Below, in pieces: positions 16,404 to 24,453 of a stretch of 64,000 nt of DNA. A program made the position numbers and the translations under genes. Position 1 is the stretch's first letter, and each line of letters starts with the position of its first letter. A model generated the notes under the pieces. The model had not been told where the DNA came from and did no database searches. It was given only the letters and a program-made list of their open reading frames with translations. Location of the stretch: contig NZ_CP010552.1 of the NCBI RefSeq assembly GCF_001293165.1, positions 434,001 through 498,000 of the forward strand. The letters are read 5' to 3'. The stretch comes from Candidatus Thioglobus autotrophicus (GTDB taxonomy: Bacteria; Pseudomonadota; Gammaproteobacteria; PS1; Pseudothioglobaceae).

Positions 16404-17937
16404 TTTTAACTAGTTCAAATCTACCCCAATTTTTCACTGCTGTCTTACGCTCACTTCGCTCAAGATCATTAATTTTTTTATCGTTATACACCGAATCATC
16501 ATTGTAATGTGTTGTTGAAACCTCTTCAACTATACAGCCATCTTTTGACCAAAATTCATGCCACACCCCTGGCTGAACTAATGCAGTTTCTCCAGGACTC
16601 ATCACTCTGTGGTGACCGTCTATTACACTTTCAAAAATGCCTGACAACACTTGAAATGTTTCTTCTTTGCGTTTATGAAAATGTGACGGATGCTTTTGCC
16701 CTGGAAGGACAAGAATTAATTTTTTACAATATTCACGGTTAATGCAATCAATAATCAATGCGCCCGTTTCTCTAAAATTTTCAGCACCGTAATGATGTGA
16801 AAATTCAACACCAAATTCACTATTAAGCACTATCGAAGCTTCATTTAACATGGCCTTAAATTCATGTATTGATTTTTTCAGGGCTCTGTTTTTTACATTT
16901 TTTGTAATTGTAATACTGTCTGGAAATATTGGCTCGTTAGTCTTGAACGATTTATTAATCACAACCCCTCCGTCAATCCAAGATTCACTAGATATTTGAC
17001 CGGGAACAAATGGCATTGCAAAATACACATCACTAATATCTAACAAAGAGCCCTCTTTTAAGCCTTTCTTTGCAAACACGCCTCTTTGCAGTCCTTCCAA
17101 TGACTTCTTTTCTATATCAGTGGTAGGCTTCTCTACGTCTTTTGTGTTTAACCCGCATAAAGCTTCTGCATATCTATATGCTTTAAACCAGATATCTAAT
17201 TGTTGTGGAGTAGACGAATATAAATTTAATTTGATATCGTCAGTCTCATATCCAACATGCCTTTCAAACATCTGAGCACCTTTGGCCATTGCAATTTGAA
17301 CAGGGGCAATTTCATCTTGATTTTCATGTGTAGACCAGCCAATGGTGTGGTTTTGATATCTATCTTTTAATGTGTCAATATGATTTAAATGGAAATCTTT
17401 AGTAGGTATTGGGTAAATTGAAACACAGTGCATCAATGCAAGCTCGTTGCCACGATGATCAAAGAAGCTTACAATATCATCAATATCACCTATAGCTAAG
17501 CCACCAGTAGATGCGATAATTGGCAGCATCGCCTGTGAAATTTCTTCTAATAAAGGCCAATCTTTAGCGGAACAACTAGCTACCTTAATAATATCAAATC
17601 CCATTTCTGAAATTATTGGAACTGATTCATTATCAAATGGCGTACACATAGTTAACATTTTTTCGTCTTTGACTGCATCAAATAATACACGCCATTCTTC
17701 TAACTTTAGCTGAGTTGAAAGAAATCTTGGAATATGAATATTATCACTACCTTCTACATGCTCTGGATGAATAAAAGTATCGTATTGACGAAACTGAAAC
17801 TTGATTGCTGCACGTATATTGTGTTTTCGAACCATTTTTCCACACTCTTTAATAATCTTTAGGCCATGCTCAACACTGCCCTGGTGATTATTTGCCAAAT
17901 CTAAAACAAACAGATTGTTAAAATCAAAACTACTCAT
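16396..17937 (-). CDS. NeuB-family nonulosonate synthase fused to a C-terminal cupin
   Basis: 513 residues, far longer than ordinary NeuB (about 330-350). Residues about 1-260 form the NeuB barrel (LDLANNHQGSVEHGL, AAIKFQFRQYD, IKVASCSAKDW, IGWSTHENQ, MFERHVG). Residues about 285-345 resemble the SAF domain (QRGVFAKKGLKEGSLL). Residues about 400-490 form a cupin with metal ligands in HPSHFHKRKEETF and GVWHEFW. It should join phosphoenolpyruvate to a six-carbon sugar. The cupin may bind, isomerise or position the sugar. No matching 2-epimerase gene is in this module, so the substrate may be a hexose or hexose phosphate. Confidence 0.82.
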   Translation of the reverse strand: MSSFDFNNLFVLDLANNHQGSVEHGLKIIKECGKMVRKHNIRAAIKFQFRQYDTFIHPEHVEGSDNIHIPRFLSTQLKLEEWRVLFDAVKDEKMLTMCTPFDNESVPIISEMGFDIIKVASCSAKDWPLLEEISQAMLPIIASTGGLAIGDIDDIVSFFDHRGNELALMHCVSIYPIPTKDFHLNHIDTLKDRYQNHTIGWSTHENQDEIAPVQIAMAKGAQMFERHVGYETDDIKLNLYSSTPQQLDIWFKAYRYAEALCGLNTKDVEKPTTDIEKKSLEGLQRGVFAKKGLKEGSLLDISDVYFAMPFVPGQISSESWIDGGVVINKSFKTNEPIFPDSITITKNVKNRALKKSIHEFKAMLNEASIVLNSEFGVEFSHHYGAENFRETGALIIDCINREYCKKLILVLPGQKHPSHFHKRKEETFQVLSGIFESVIDGHHRVMSPGETALVQPGVWHEFWSKDGCIVEEVSTTHYNDDSVYNDKKINDLERSERKTAVKNWGRFELVKSD

Positions 17938-17960
17938 TACTTCCCCTTCTAAATGATTAA

Positions 17961-19064
17961 TTATTTCAATAATGTAAGAGCTTCTATTTTATAGCCTTTG
18001 CTATAATCAATAGCTACAGGGCAACTATTCTGCTCTGACATATGTGCTGCAGATATAACCAGCATTGTATCAAGTCCACGCTCTAAGGATATTGGGGAAT
18101 CCTTACTATTTCCTTCTTTTAATGCTATTTCTATGTGTTGCATTTCTTGAAAAAAATCATCCGCCCTTGTTTTGGTAATTTCAGTTGTTGACTTCTCACC
18201 ATCGTTTGAAGATACAATAACCGTATCAGTTCCTGGCTTATTACCACAATGCCACTCTACATACCCGTCGCTACACTGTGCACGAGCCCATTTTCTAGTT
18301 GGCTGAGTTACAACATCCTGAACCACTCTACCAATTACACCTTTTTCTGTGCGAAATTGCAATAAACATATGCTGTCATAATTCACCACACCATCTTTCA
18401 CGTATTCCATATTTGCGGATACTTCTACAATCCTGCCTATATCAGATTGTTGCGCAAAACTTTGCCAAAGGTTGATTGCGTGAGAATGTTCGCCACAAGC
18501 TCCGCCACCTTTTTCCCAATATCCAAGATATGTATCTGCAGGTCCATCTAACCAAGGATGAGCGGCAAATATTCCGCCCCAATACTCACGAAACTCAACA
18601 TCTAATGTTTGAACATTTCCTACTTCTTTATTCTCTAACAAACTTGACATTTTAATTGCTGATTTACTAATAGCATGATCGTACCCAACAAAAACTGAGC
18701 AATTTGCTGCTTTTGCCTCATCAAATAACTCTTGTGCCCCTTGTAAATCTGGTGAACATAGTGGCTTCTCCACCAAAACAACCTTTGCTCCTTCTTTAAC
18801 TGCAGATCTGGCTAGCTCCATATGACTATCTGGGGGTGTTCCAATAATGATAAAATCATAAACACCCCTTGGAACCTCATCAAGATTATAAAGACCTATT
18901 TGGTCATCCCATTTTCCATATCTCGCAGGATAAATGTCATTTTTTGTTCTCTCTAAGGCATCTGGATCAATATCGCATATATCAACATTCCACCCCATAC
19001 GTCTTGATGCCTGAGCTAAGTGATTTCCAATTGATCCTGCACCATATATTTTTATATTTTTCAT
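17961..19064 (-). CDS. Gfo/Idh/MocA-family NAD(P)-dependent sugar oxidoreductase
   Basis: 367 residues. The Rossmann motif IYGAGSIGNHLAQA is at residues 5-18, the EKPL active-site motif (VVLVEKPLCSPD) near residue 97, and a GGGACGEHSHAINLW segment near residue 190 holds the likely catalytic histidine. The family oxidises or reduces sugar hydroxyls or keto groups in free or nucleotide-linked sugars. It is the first gene of the long operon, 23 bases upstream of the NeuB-cupin gene. It may prepare or modify that enzyme's substrate or product. Substrate unknown. Confidence 0.78.
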   Translation of the reverse strand: MKNIKIYGAGSIGNHLAQASRRMGWNVDICDIDPDALERTKNDIYPARYGKWDDQIGLYNLDEVPRGVYDFIIIGTPPDSHMELARSAVKEGAKVVLVEKPLCSPDLQGAQELFDEAKAANCSVFVGYDHAISKSAIKMSSLLENKEVGNVQTLDVEFREYWGGIFAAHPWLDGPADTYLGYWEKGGGACGEHSHAINLWQSFAQQSDIGRIVEVSANMEYVKDGVVNYDSICLLQFRTEKGVIGRVVQDVVTQPTRKWARAQCSDGYVEWHCGNKPGTDTVIVSSNDGEKSTTEITKTRADDFFQEMQHIEIALKEGNSKDSPISLERGLDTMLVISAAHMSEQNSCPVAIDYSKGYKIEALTLLK

Positions 19065-19380
19065 TATTATATTTACCTTTTAATTAGTATTCTCACTACT
19101 TAGAGCAAAAAAAATTAAGTTTCAACCCTTTTGCTTTAGAAATTAATATCATTATAAGCCCTATTTCTTAAGTGTTAAGTTAAGTTTATTTAATATAAAA
19201 TACCTACCAACCTTTATAGCTACCGCACCAAACAATATGGCTGATTAATTGAAAAATATTTAATTTAATATAGAGGGATGAATTTTATATTATTTTCAAT
19301 ACAGCACCAATGAAACCAAGAAAACTAATAACATCGATCGCCACGTCATTAATTCTAATTTTATATAAAATGCATTAAGT
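19065..19380. other. 316-bp divergent intergenic region with two tiny open frames
   Basis: AT-rich spacer between the minus-strand nonulosonate operon and the plus-strand heptose genes. It holds a promoter for the minus operon (19151-19178). On the plus strand there are two nested mini-frames. One, 11 codons at 19278-19313, is preceded by GAGGG. It overlaps as ATGA a 22-codon frame at 19310-19378 (MKPRKLITSIATSLILIL then YKMH), which ends 2 bases before gmhB. They could be leader peptides, a decayed signal-peptide gene or chance. A TATAAA at 19364-19369 could be a -10 for gmhB but no good -35 is visible. Confidence 0.4.
19151..19178 (-). promoter_or_regulatory. Predicted sigma-70-type promoter of the nonulosonate operon
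   Basis: On the minus strand TTAACA (19178-19173) is followed by a 16-base spacer and a perfect TATAAT (19156-19151). Transcription would start near 19144, giving a leader of about 80 bases before the oxidoreductase ATG at 19064. It is the best promoter match upstream of a gene set that runs without a large gap to the left edge of the window. Confidence 0.55.
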
Positions 19381-19914
19381 ATGGTCAAAAATAATCCAAG
19401 AGTACTATTTTTAGATCGCGATGGCGTGATCAACAAAGAGGTTGGCTATCTTTATAAAAGTGAGGATTTTGAATTTATTGATGGCGTATTTACGGCGTGT
19501 AGGTATTTTCAAGCGCAGGGATATAAACTAATCATCGTTACCAACCAATCGGGCATTGCTAGAGGCTATTACCAGAAAGAGGACTTTCATAAATTAACTC
19601 AGTGGATGTTGGTGCAGTTTGGCAATCAAGGTATTGATATATTGGATGTATTTTTCTGCCCGCATGGTCCAGAATCAGATTGTACATGTCGAAAACCAAA
19701 GCCTGGAATGCTGCTAGAAGCGCGTGATAAATTTAATATTGACATGGAAAATTCTTGGATGGTTGGTGATAAAGAGGCGGATATCAGTGCTGCCAATGCA
19801 GCTGGCATTAGTAGCACTATTTTGGTTAAAAGTGGCCATCAAGTTGATGAAGTAAACTCTAGTGCAAAATTTATATTAAAATCCATTAAAGACAGCATTC
19901 AAATTATCACTTAA
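19381..19914 (+). CDS. gmhB: D-glycero-beta-D-manno-heptose-1,7-bisphosphate 7-phosphatase
   Basis: 177 residues, HAD superfamily. Motif I is VLFLDRDGVINKE at residues 8-20 and motif II is IIVTNQSGIARG near 58. The zinc cysteines in CPHGPESDCTCRKPKPG near 95-111 are typical of GmhB, and motif IV is MVGDKEADISAA near 130. It removes the C7 phosphate in ADP-heptose synthesis. It is first of the plus-strand heptose genes, 4 bases before hldD. No strong ribosome-binding site is visible ahead of the ATG. Confidence 0.9.
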   Translation: MVKNNPRVLFLDRDGVINKEVGYLYKSEDFEFIDGVFTACRYFQAQGYKLIIVTNQSGIARGYYQKEDFHKLTQWMLVQFGNQGIDILDVFFCPHGPESDCTCRKPKPGMLLEARDKFNIDMENSWMVGDKEADISAANAAGISSTILVKSGHQVDEVNSSAKFILKSIKDSIQIIT

Positions 19915-19918
19915 ACCT

Positions 19919-20923
19919 ATGACATATAGCAATACAGATTTCAATAATAAAACCATTTTAATTACCGGCGGAGCAGGTTTTATTGGTAGCAATTTAGCTT
20001 TTTATTTCCAAGATAATTATCCTGATTCACGTGTTGTGGTGTTTGATTGCTTTAGAAGTGAAGTGACCTTTGCAAATGGTAACTTACAAAGTTTTGGTCA
20101 TTATAAAAATCTCATCGATTTTACTGGCGATGTAGTCTGTGGCAATATTAATAGTAAGCCTGATTTAGCGCTACTGGATGATTACAAATTTGATTACATG
20201 TTCCATCAGGCAGCAATTTCAGACACGCGTGTGTATGATCAAGAAATTGTCATGCAAACCAATGTTAACTCATTTTATGACTTGCTTAATAAAGCAAAAA
20301 ATGATGATGCTGTCATGGTGTATGCAAGCTCTGCTGCCACTTATGGTAGCCTCCCATCGCCGCAAACTGTTGGCATAGAGAATCCTGAAAACCCTTATGG
20401 ATTTAGTAAATATATGATGGATCAAATTGCCTATCGCTATAGTCGTGAAAATCCTGATATGACTATTGTTGGCTTAAAGTTTTTCAATGTTTATGGACCA
20501 CGCGAATATTACAAGGCAAAAACCTCTTCAATGGTGATTCAACTTGGACATCAAATCTTAGATGGAAAAGCGCCAAAATTATTCGAAGGCTCAGATCAAA
20601 TATTACGAGATTTTATTAATATTGAAGACGTCATACAAGCTAATATCAAAGCCTGCAACCCTAAGCAAAATGGCACTTATAACGTCGGCACCAGCAACCC
20701 TAGGAGTTTTCAAGATATTGCTGATATCTTACAACACGAACTGGGTACAGATTTGGGTACAGACTACATACCCAACCCATATGACGGTTATCAAATGCAC
20801 ACGCAAGCTGACATTAGCACGACACAAACCAACTTAGGTTTTGAACCAGTAGTTTCTCTAGAGGTAGGTATTAAAGCTTATATTCCTGATATTAAGCGTT
20901 TGCATGGAACGGATATTTCATAA
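19919..20923 (+). CDS. hldD: ADP-L-glycero-D-manno-heptose 6-epimerase
   Basis: 334 residues, an extended SDR enzyme. [16 protein letters not shown] lies near residue 13, the serine/threonine motif ASSAATYG near 139, and YxxxK in NPYGFSKYMMDQ near 160. Early residues VVFDCFRSEVTFANGN match the HldD pattern for ADP-heptose. It converts ADP-D-glycero-D-manno-heptose to the L-glycero form used by heptosyltransferases. hldE lies 580 bases downstream, separated by a toxin-antitoxin pair. Confidence 0.9.
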   Translation: MTYSNTDFNNKTILITGGAGFIGSNLAFYFQDNYPDSRVVVFDCFRSEVTFANGNLQSFGHYKNLIDFTGDVVCGNINSKPDLALLDDYKFDYMFHQAAISDTRVYDQEIVMQTNVNSFYDLLNKAKNDDAVMVYASSAATYGSLPSPQTVGIENPENPYGFSKYMMDQIAYRYSRENPDMTIVGLKFFNVYGPREYYKAKTSSMVIQLGHQILDGKAPKLFEGSDQILRDFINIEDVIQANIKACNPKQNGTYNVGTSNPRSFQDIADILQHELGTDLGTDYIPNPYDGYQMHTQADISTTQTNLGFEPVVSLEVGIKAYIPDIKRLHGTDIS

Positions 20924-20928
20924 AATAT

Positions 20929-20968
20929 TTGCTTTAGTCATAAAGTGATAGTATAGTATCACTTTATG
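20929..20968 (+). promoter_or_regulatory. Toxin-antitoxin promoter inside a 12-bp palindromic operator
   Basis: A -35 TTGCTT (20929-20934), a 17-base spacer and a -10 TATAGT (20952-20957) form a good promoter. A perfect inverted repeat, CATAAAGTGATA (20939-20950) and TATCACTTTATG (20957-20968) with a 6-base spacer, covers the -10 and ends exactly on the antitoxin ATG. Such a site fits autorepression by the antitoxin or complex. The predicted start (about 20963) would leave only a few bases before the ATG, so the message may be leaderless. Confidence 0.65.
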
Positions 20969-21223
20969 AAAATAGAATTAGTTACCACACTTAAACGACA
21001 GGCAACCAAGATACTCTCTGATCTGCATGCTTCTAAAGAGCCTGTACTGATCACTGAGCACGGGGTTCCTTCAGCTTATTTAATTGATGTTGATGATTAT
21101 GAGCTAACAAAAAGGCGCATAGAAATTCTTGAAGGTATTGCTCGTGGCGAAACCGCAATTCTTGAAAGGCAACTGTACTCACAAGAAGAGGTTGAAGAAA
21201 AAATGGAAAAATGGCTAAAGTAA
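20966..21223 (+). CDS. Phd/YefM-type antitoxin
   Basis: 85 residues. The N-terminus KIELVTTLKRQATKILSDL and the following EPVLITEHGVPSAYLIDVDD match the Phd/YefM DNA-binding fold; the acidic C-terminal part (EEVEEKMEKW) would wrap the toxin. It should neutralise the RelE/ParE-like toxin encoded next and repress its own promoter at 20929-20968. It overlaps the toxin gene by 13 bases. It interrupts the heptose gene set between hldD and hldE. Confidence 0.85.
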   Translation: MKIELVTTLKRQATKILSDLHASKEPVLITEHGVPSAYLIDVDDYELTKRRIEILEGIARGETAILERQLYSQEEVEEKMEKWLK

Positions 21224-21510
21224 TTTGGACTGAATCCGCCCTATCAGAACTCAATTTTATTGTTCAATATATTTCCCTAGATAAGCCTAGTGCCGCAAAT
21301 AAATTAATTAAAAAAATTCTAAGCGCAACCAAACAGCTCGAATTATTTCCAGAATTAGGGCGAACGCCATCAGAAATTAGCCATCTAAATTATTTGGAAA
21401 TCATTGTCAATCCTTGTCGAATCTTTTATCGAATAGATGATAATAAAGTCTATATTGTTTATATAATGAGAGGCAAACAAGATTTAAAAAAATACCTTCT
21501 AAATGGTTAA
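21211..21510 (+). CDS. RelE/ParE-family toxin
   Basis: 99 residues. KVIWTESALSELNFIVQYI at the N-terminus, the FPELGRTPSE loop near residue 50 and the C-terminal PCRIFYRIDDNKVYIVYIMR strand pattern are typical of the RelE/ParE superfamily. ParE-like members poison gyrase and RelE-like members cut mRNA on the ribosome; which applies here is not clear. Its stop overlaps the first possible hldE start, so translation into hldE could be coupled. Confidence 0.82.
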   Translation: MAKVIWTESALSELNFIVQYISLDKPSAANKLIKKILSATKQLELFPELGRTPSEISHLNYLEIIVNPCRIFYRIDDNKVYIVYIMRGKQDLKKYLLNG

Positions 21511-22939
21511 TATGCTAAATTTACAAAACAAAACACCTAAACTATTAGTCATTGGCGATCTAATGATTGATCATTACTTATGGGGTTCGTGCGAGAGAAT
21601 TTCACCCGAAGCGCCCGTACAGGTTGTAAATGTTAAAAGCGAGAGTGTGGTTCTTGGTGGTGCTGGCAACGTCATTAAAAACCTTAATGCGCTAGGCGCA
21701 CAAGTTGATGTGATTAGCGTGGTTGGTGGCTGTGAAATCTCTGACGAACTTAAAGCATTACTTACTGACATTAAAGTTAGTAGTCAATATTTAATCACTC
21801 AAAAAGATCGCATTACCAGCAAAAAAAGCCGGATTATTGCCGCGCAACAGCAAGTCGTACGCTACGATAGAGAAAGTACTGATGAAATTAGCAGTGAATC
21901 ACAAAAACAGATTTTAGCGTCTTTTAAAGACATTATTTCTAATTATGACTGCATTTTATTGTCAGATTATGGAAAAGGTGTATTAACGTTTGAACTCACT
22001 CAAGCCTTAATTACGCTTGCTAATAAAAATGGCAAAAAAGTATTAATCGACCCAAAAGGTTTGGATTATTCAAAATACAAAGGTGCTTATTTACTCACAC
22101 CAAACAAAAAAGAAGCTAGTGAGGCCACTAATATTAATATTGTTGATGATGAAGGTCTAACTCAAGCAATCACTCAACTAAAAGACGAGTGCGACTTAGA
22201 TGTTTCGTTAATAACCCTTAGTGAAGATGGTGTAGCAATTTATGACGATAATCTACGCACCCACCCAACCGTAGCTAGAGAAGTGTTTGATGTCACGGGT
22301 GCGGGCGATACTGTACTTGCTTCATTGGGTTTTGCCTTAGCTTGTGATGTTGGTATTGATGATGCTGTCAAGTTTTCCAACCTTGCCGCTGGTGTTGTTG
22401 TGGGTAAAATTGGTAGCGCTACAGCCACTTTAAATGAAATCATTGAATACGAATCAAGTTTGAATAAATCCACTAGCGACGAGCACATTAAAACGCTTGA
22501 TGAAATCACCCTATTAAGTAAAGAATTAAAAGCCAGAGATAAAAAAATTATCTTTACTAATGGCTGTTTTGACATCCTACACGCTGGCCATGTACGCTAC
22601 TTAGAAACTGCCAAAAGTTATGGTGATATCCTAATATTAGGGCTTAATTCTGACAGATCCGTCACTGCACTAAAAGGGGAAAATCGCCCCATTAACGTGC
22701 AATTAGACAGAGCCTATATATTAGCAGCGCTTGAGGCAGTTGATTATGTCGTAGTGTTTAATGAAGACACGCCGTATGATTTAATAAAAGCCATAAAACC
22801 ACATACTTTAGTAAAAGGCGGAGACTACGAAGGAAAGCAAGTAATTGGCCAAGATATCGCTGATGAGCTGAAACTGGTACAGTTTGTTGATGGCAAAAGC
22901 ACCACCAAAACCATTGAGAAAATCCAACAAGGAAATTAA
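21503..22939 (+). CDS. hldE: Bifunctional heptose 7-phosphate kinase / heptose 1-phosphate adenylyltransferase
   Basis: 478 residues, standard for HldE. The ribokinase-type half occupies about residues 1-315 ([35 protein letters not shown]). The nucleotidyltransferase half occupies about 340-478 with the HxGH motif in [16 protein letters not shown]. It phosphorylates heptose-7-phosphate at C1 and, after GmhB, adds AMP. ATG at 21503 overlaps the toxin gene by 8 bases and an in-frame ATG at 21512 is an equally good start; neither has a clear Shine-Dalgarno site. Confidence 0.92.
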   Translation: MVNMLNLQNKTPKLLVIGDLMIDHYLWGSCERISPEAPVQVVNVKSESVVLGGAGNVIKNLNALGAQVDVISVVGGCEISDELKALLTDIKVSSQYLITQKDRITSKKSRIIAAQQQVVRYDRESTDEISSESQKQILASFKDIISNYDCILLSDYGKGVLTFELTQALITLANKNGKKVLIDPKGLDYSKYKGAYLLTPNKKEASEATNINIVDDEGLTQAITQLKDECDLDVSLITLSEDGVAIYDDNLRTHPTVAREVFDVTGAGDTVLASLGFALACDVGIDDAVKFSNLAAGVVVGKIGSATATLNEIIEYESSLNKSTSDEHIKTLDEITLLSKELKARDKKIIFTNGCFDILHAGHVRYLETAKSYGDILILGLNSDRSVTALKGENRPINVQLDRAYILAALEAVDYVVVFNEDTPYDLIKAIKPHTLVKGGDYEGKQVIGQDIADELKLVQFVDGKSTTKTIEKIQQGN

Positions 22940-22940
22940 A

Positions 22941-23510
22941 ATGAAAACCGTTATCGAATTTGAATTTAATGAGCATTTAAAAACAGCTCAGGCAACTCTA
23001 GAATACATCGCCGCTCCGCTAGAAATTGCAGCTAATTTATGCATTGATAGCCTTAATCATGGTGGAAAAATTTTAATCTTTGGTAATGGTGGTAGTGCAG
23101 CCGATGCTCAACATATTGCTGCAGAACTGGTTGGACGATATAAAGTTGAACGAAAAGGTTTACCAGCTATTGCTCTGACCACTGACACTTCAGCACTAAC
23201 ATCAATCGGTAACGACTATGGCTATAAACACGTATTTGATCGCCAAGTTGAAGCGCTTGCTAATAAAGGTGATGTGGTTATTGGCATTAGCACTGGCGGC
23301 AGTAGTGGCAATGTGATTAGCGCACTAACACTTGCAAAAGAACTAGGATGCAAAACCATTGGCTTTAGTGGCCGAGATGGCGGCGAAATGAATACTGTTT
23401 GCGATATCAACTTAGTCGTTCCTGCTGTGGATACTCCGCGCATTCAAGAAATGCACATTGTTATCGGGCATACCATTTGCCATTTAATTGATCTAGAATT
23501 TAGTCGTTGA
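22941..23510 (+). CDS. gmhA: Sedoheptulose 7-phosphate isomerase
   Basis: 189 residues from the ATG at 22941, chosen because AAGGAAA lies just upstream and the protein then begins like GmhA. A longer frame from 22884 would overlap hldE. It has a SIS domain with [23 protein letters not shown] near residue 40 and [15 protein letters not shown] near 112. It starts the ADP-heptose route from sedoheptulose 7-phosphate. With gmhB, hldD and hldE it completes the pathway within 4.1 kb. Confidence 0.92.
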   Translation: MKTVIEFEFNEHLKTAQATLEYIAAPLEIAANLCIDSLNHGGKILIFGNGGSAADAQHIAAELVGRYKVERKGLPAIALTTDTSALTSIGNDYGYKHVFDRQVEALANKGDVVIGISTGGSSGNVISALTLAKELGCKTIGFSGRDGGEMNTVCDINLVVPAVDTPRIQEMHIVIGHTICHLIDLEFSR

Positions 23511-23520
23511 AGGCTTTCCT

Positions 23521-24453
23521 TTAGAGGGACTTAACCGAATCTAACACGTCTACTGCTTTAATGAGATTCATACAATTATGATGTCCTAATGGGCAAGTAC
23601 GCTTCATACAGGGCTGACAATCTAAATTTTTCTTTACAATTAAACTTTTTTCATTCATCCATTGCGATGTTTCATCGTCTTTAGTCGGGCCAAAAATCGC
23701 CACCGTTGGCACTTCAAAAGCCGCCGCTACATGCATCGGGCCACTATCCCCCGTGATAAATAAATCAAGATGTGAAATGTGATTAATTAACTCTGGAATA
23801 GTGGTTTTTCCTGCTAAATTTTGATAATTTTTAACACTTTTTTCAAGCAATAATTTTTCGATATCCATGACAATGTCCACTTCATCCTCCCCACCAAAAA
23901 TAACAATATCATATTGCCCAGACAGCTCACTAGCCACTTTTGCAAACTCTTCAGGGTGCCAACGCTTGGCACTACCGTATGATGCACCAGGATTAATGCC
24001 GAGTATCGGCAATGATGAATTGTTAATGCTTAATTTTAAATTATCCGCATGTAAAACTAATTTACCGGCAGGAAAATTAGACTTTAAGCTGTCATTGATA
24101 AAATCGTTATATTTTTCTACTTGATGGCGGTATTGATACTTGTTTTTATCGAATTGATACTTGTTTTTAGCTGATATTAAAAATTTCAGAAATTTTGTAC
24201 GCAGTGAACTTCTAAACGAAAAAAATGCATCAAATTCACCTAATTCCCTTGTAATTTTGTACAAAACCCCGTATTTCTTATCTAAAACCACTGTTTTAAA
24301 CACTTTTTGATGATTTTTCATCGCTTCAATCGCTACAAAAGAGCCAATAAAGGTAATTTTTACGTCATTGTCAAAATTTACGATATTTTCGATCGCCGGC
24401 GTTGCCATAACGCAATCACCTAGCCAAGTTGGCAGCTCAATTAGTATTTTCAT
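23521..24453 (-). CDS. waaF: ADP-heptose:LPS heptosyltransferase II-like (GT9)
   Basis: 310 residues. The N-terminal ILIELPTWLGDCVMATPAI, the GINPGASYGSAKRWHPEEFA donor-site segment near residue 173 and TGDSGPMHVAAAF near 235 are classic for WaaF. The C-terminal CMKRTCPLGHHNCM is also typical. It adds a heptose to the inner core. It is convergent with gmhA. Residues about 95-108 contain a duplicated KNKYQ heptad encoded by a 21-base repeat (24132-24169). It overlaps the next gene by one base. Confidence 0.85.
   Translation of the reverse strand: MKILIELPTWLGDCVMATPAIENIVNFDNDVKITFIGSFVAIEAMKNHQKVFKTVVLDKKYGVLYKITRELGEFDAFFSFRSSLRTKFLKFLISAKNKYQFDKNKYQYRHQVEKYNDFINDSLKSNFPAGKLVLHADNLKLSINNSSLPILGINPGASYGSAKRWHPEEFAKVASELSGQYDIVIFGGEDEVDIVMDIEKLLLEKSVKNYQNLAGKTTIPELINHISHLDLFITGDSGPMHVAAAFEVPTVAIFGPTKDDETSQWMNEKSLIVKKNLDCQPCMKRTCPLGHHNCMNLIKAVDVLDSVKSL
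24132..24169. repeat. In-frame 21-bp tandem repeat inside waaF
   Basis: A 17-base word (ATTGATACTTGTTTTTA) occurs at 24132-24148 and again at 24153-24169, a period of 21 bases or seven codons. In the minus-strand protein this gives KNKYQFD followed by KNKYQY. The copies are identical over 17 bases, so the duplication is probably recent. Confidence 0.7.

Noticed and set aside
22884-22940. Longer GmhA starting at 22884
   Set aside because: It would overlap hldE by 56 bases. ATG 22941 has an AAGGAAA site and gives the normal GmhA N-terminus.
23505-23525. Rho-independent terminator between gmhA and waaF
   Set aside because: AAGG/CCTT pairs exist but the stem is too short and no U-tract follows on either strand.
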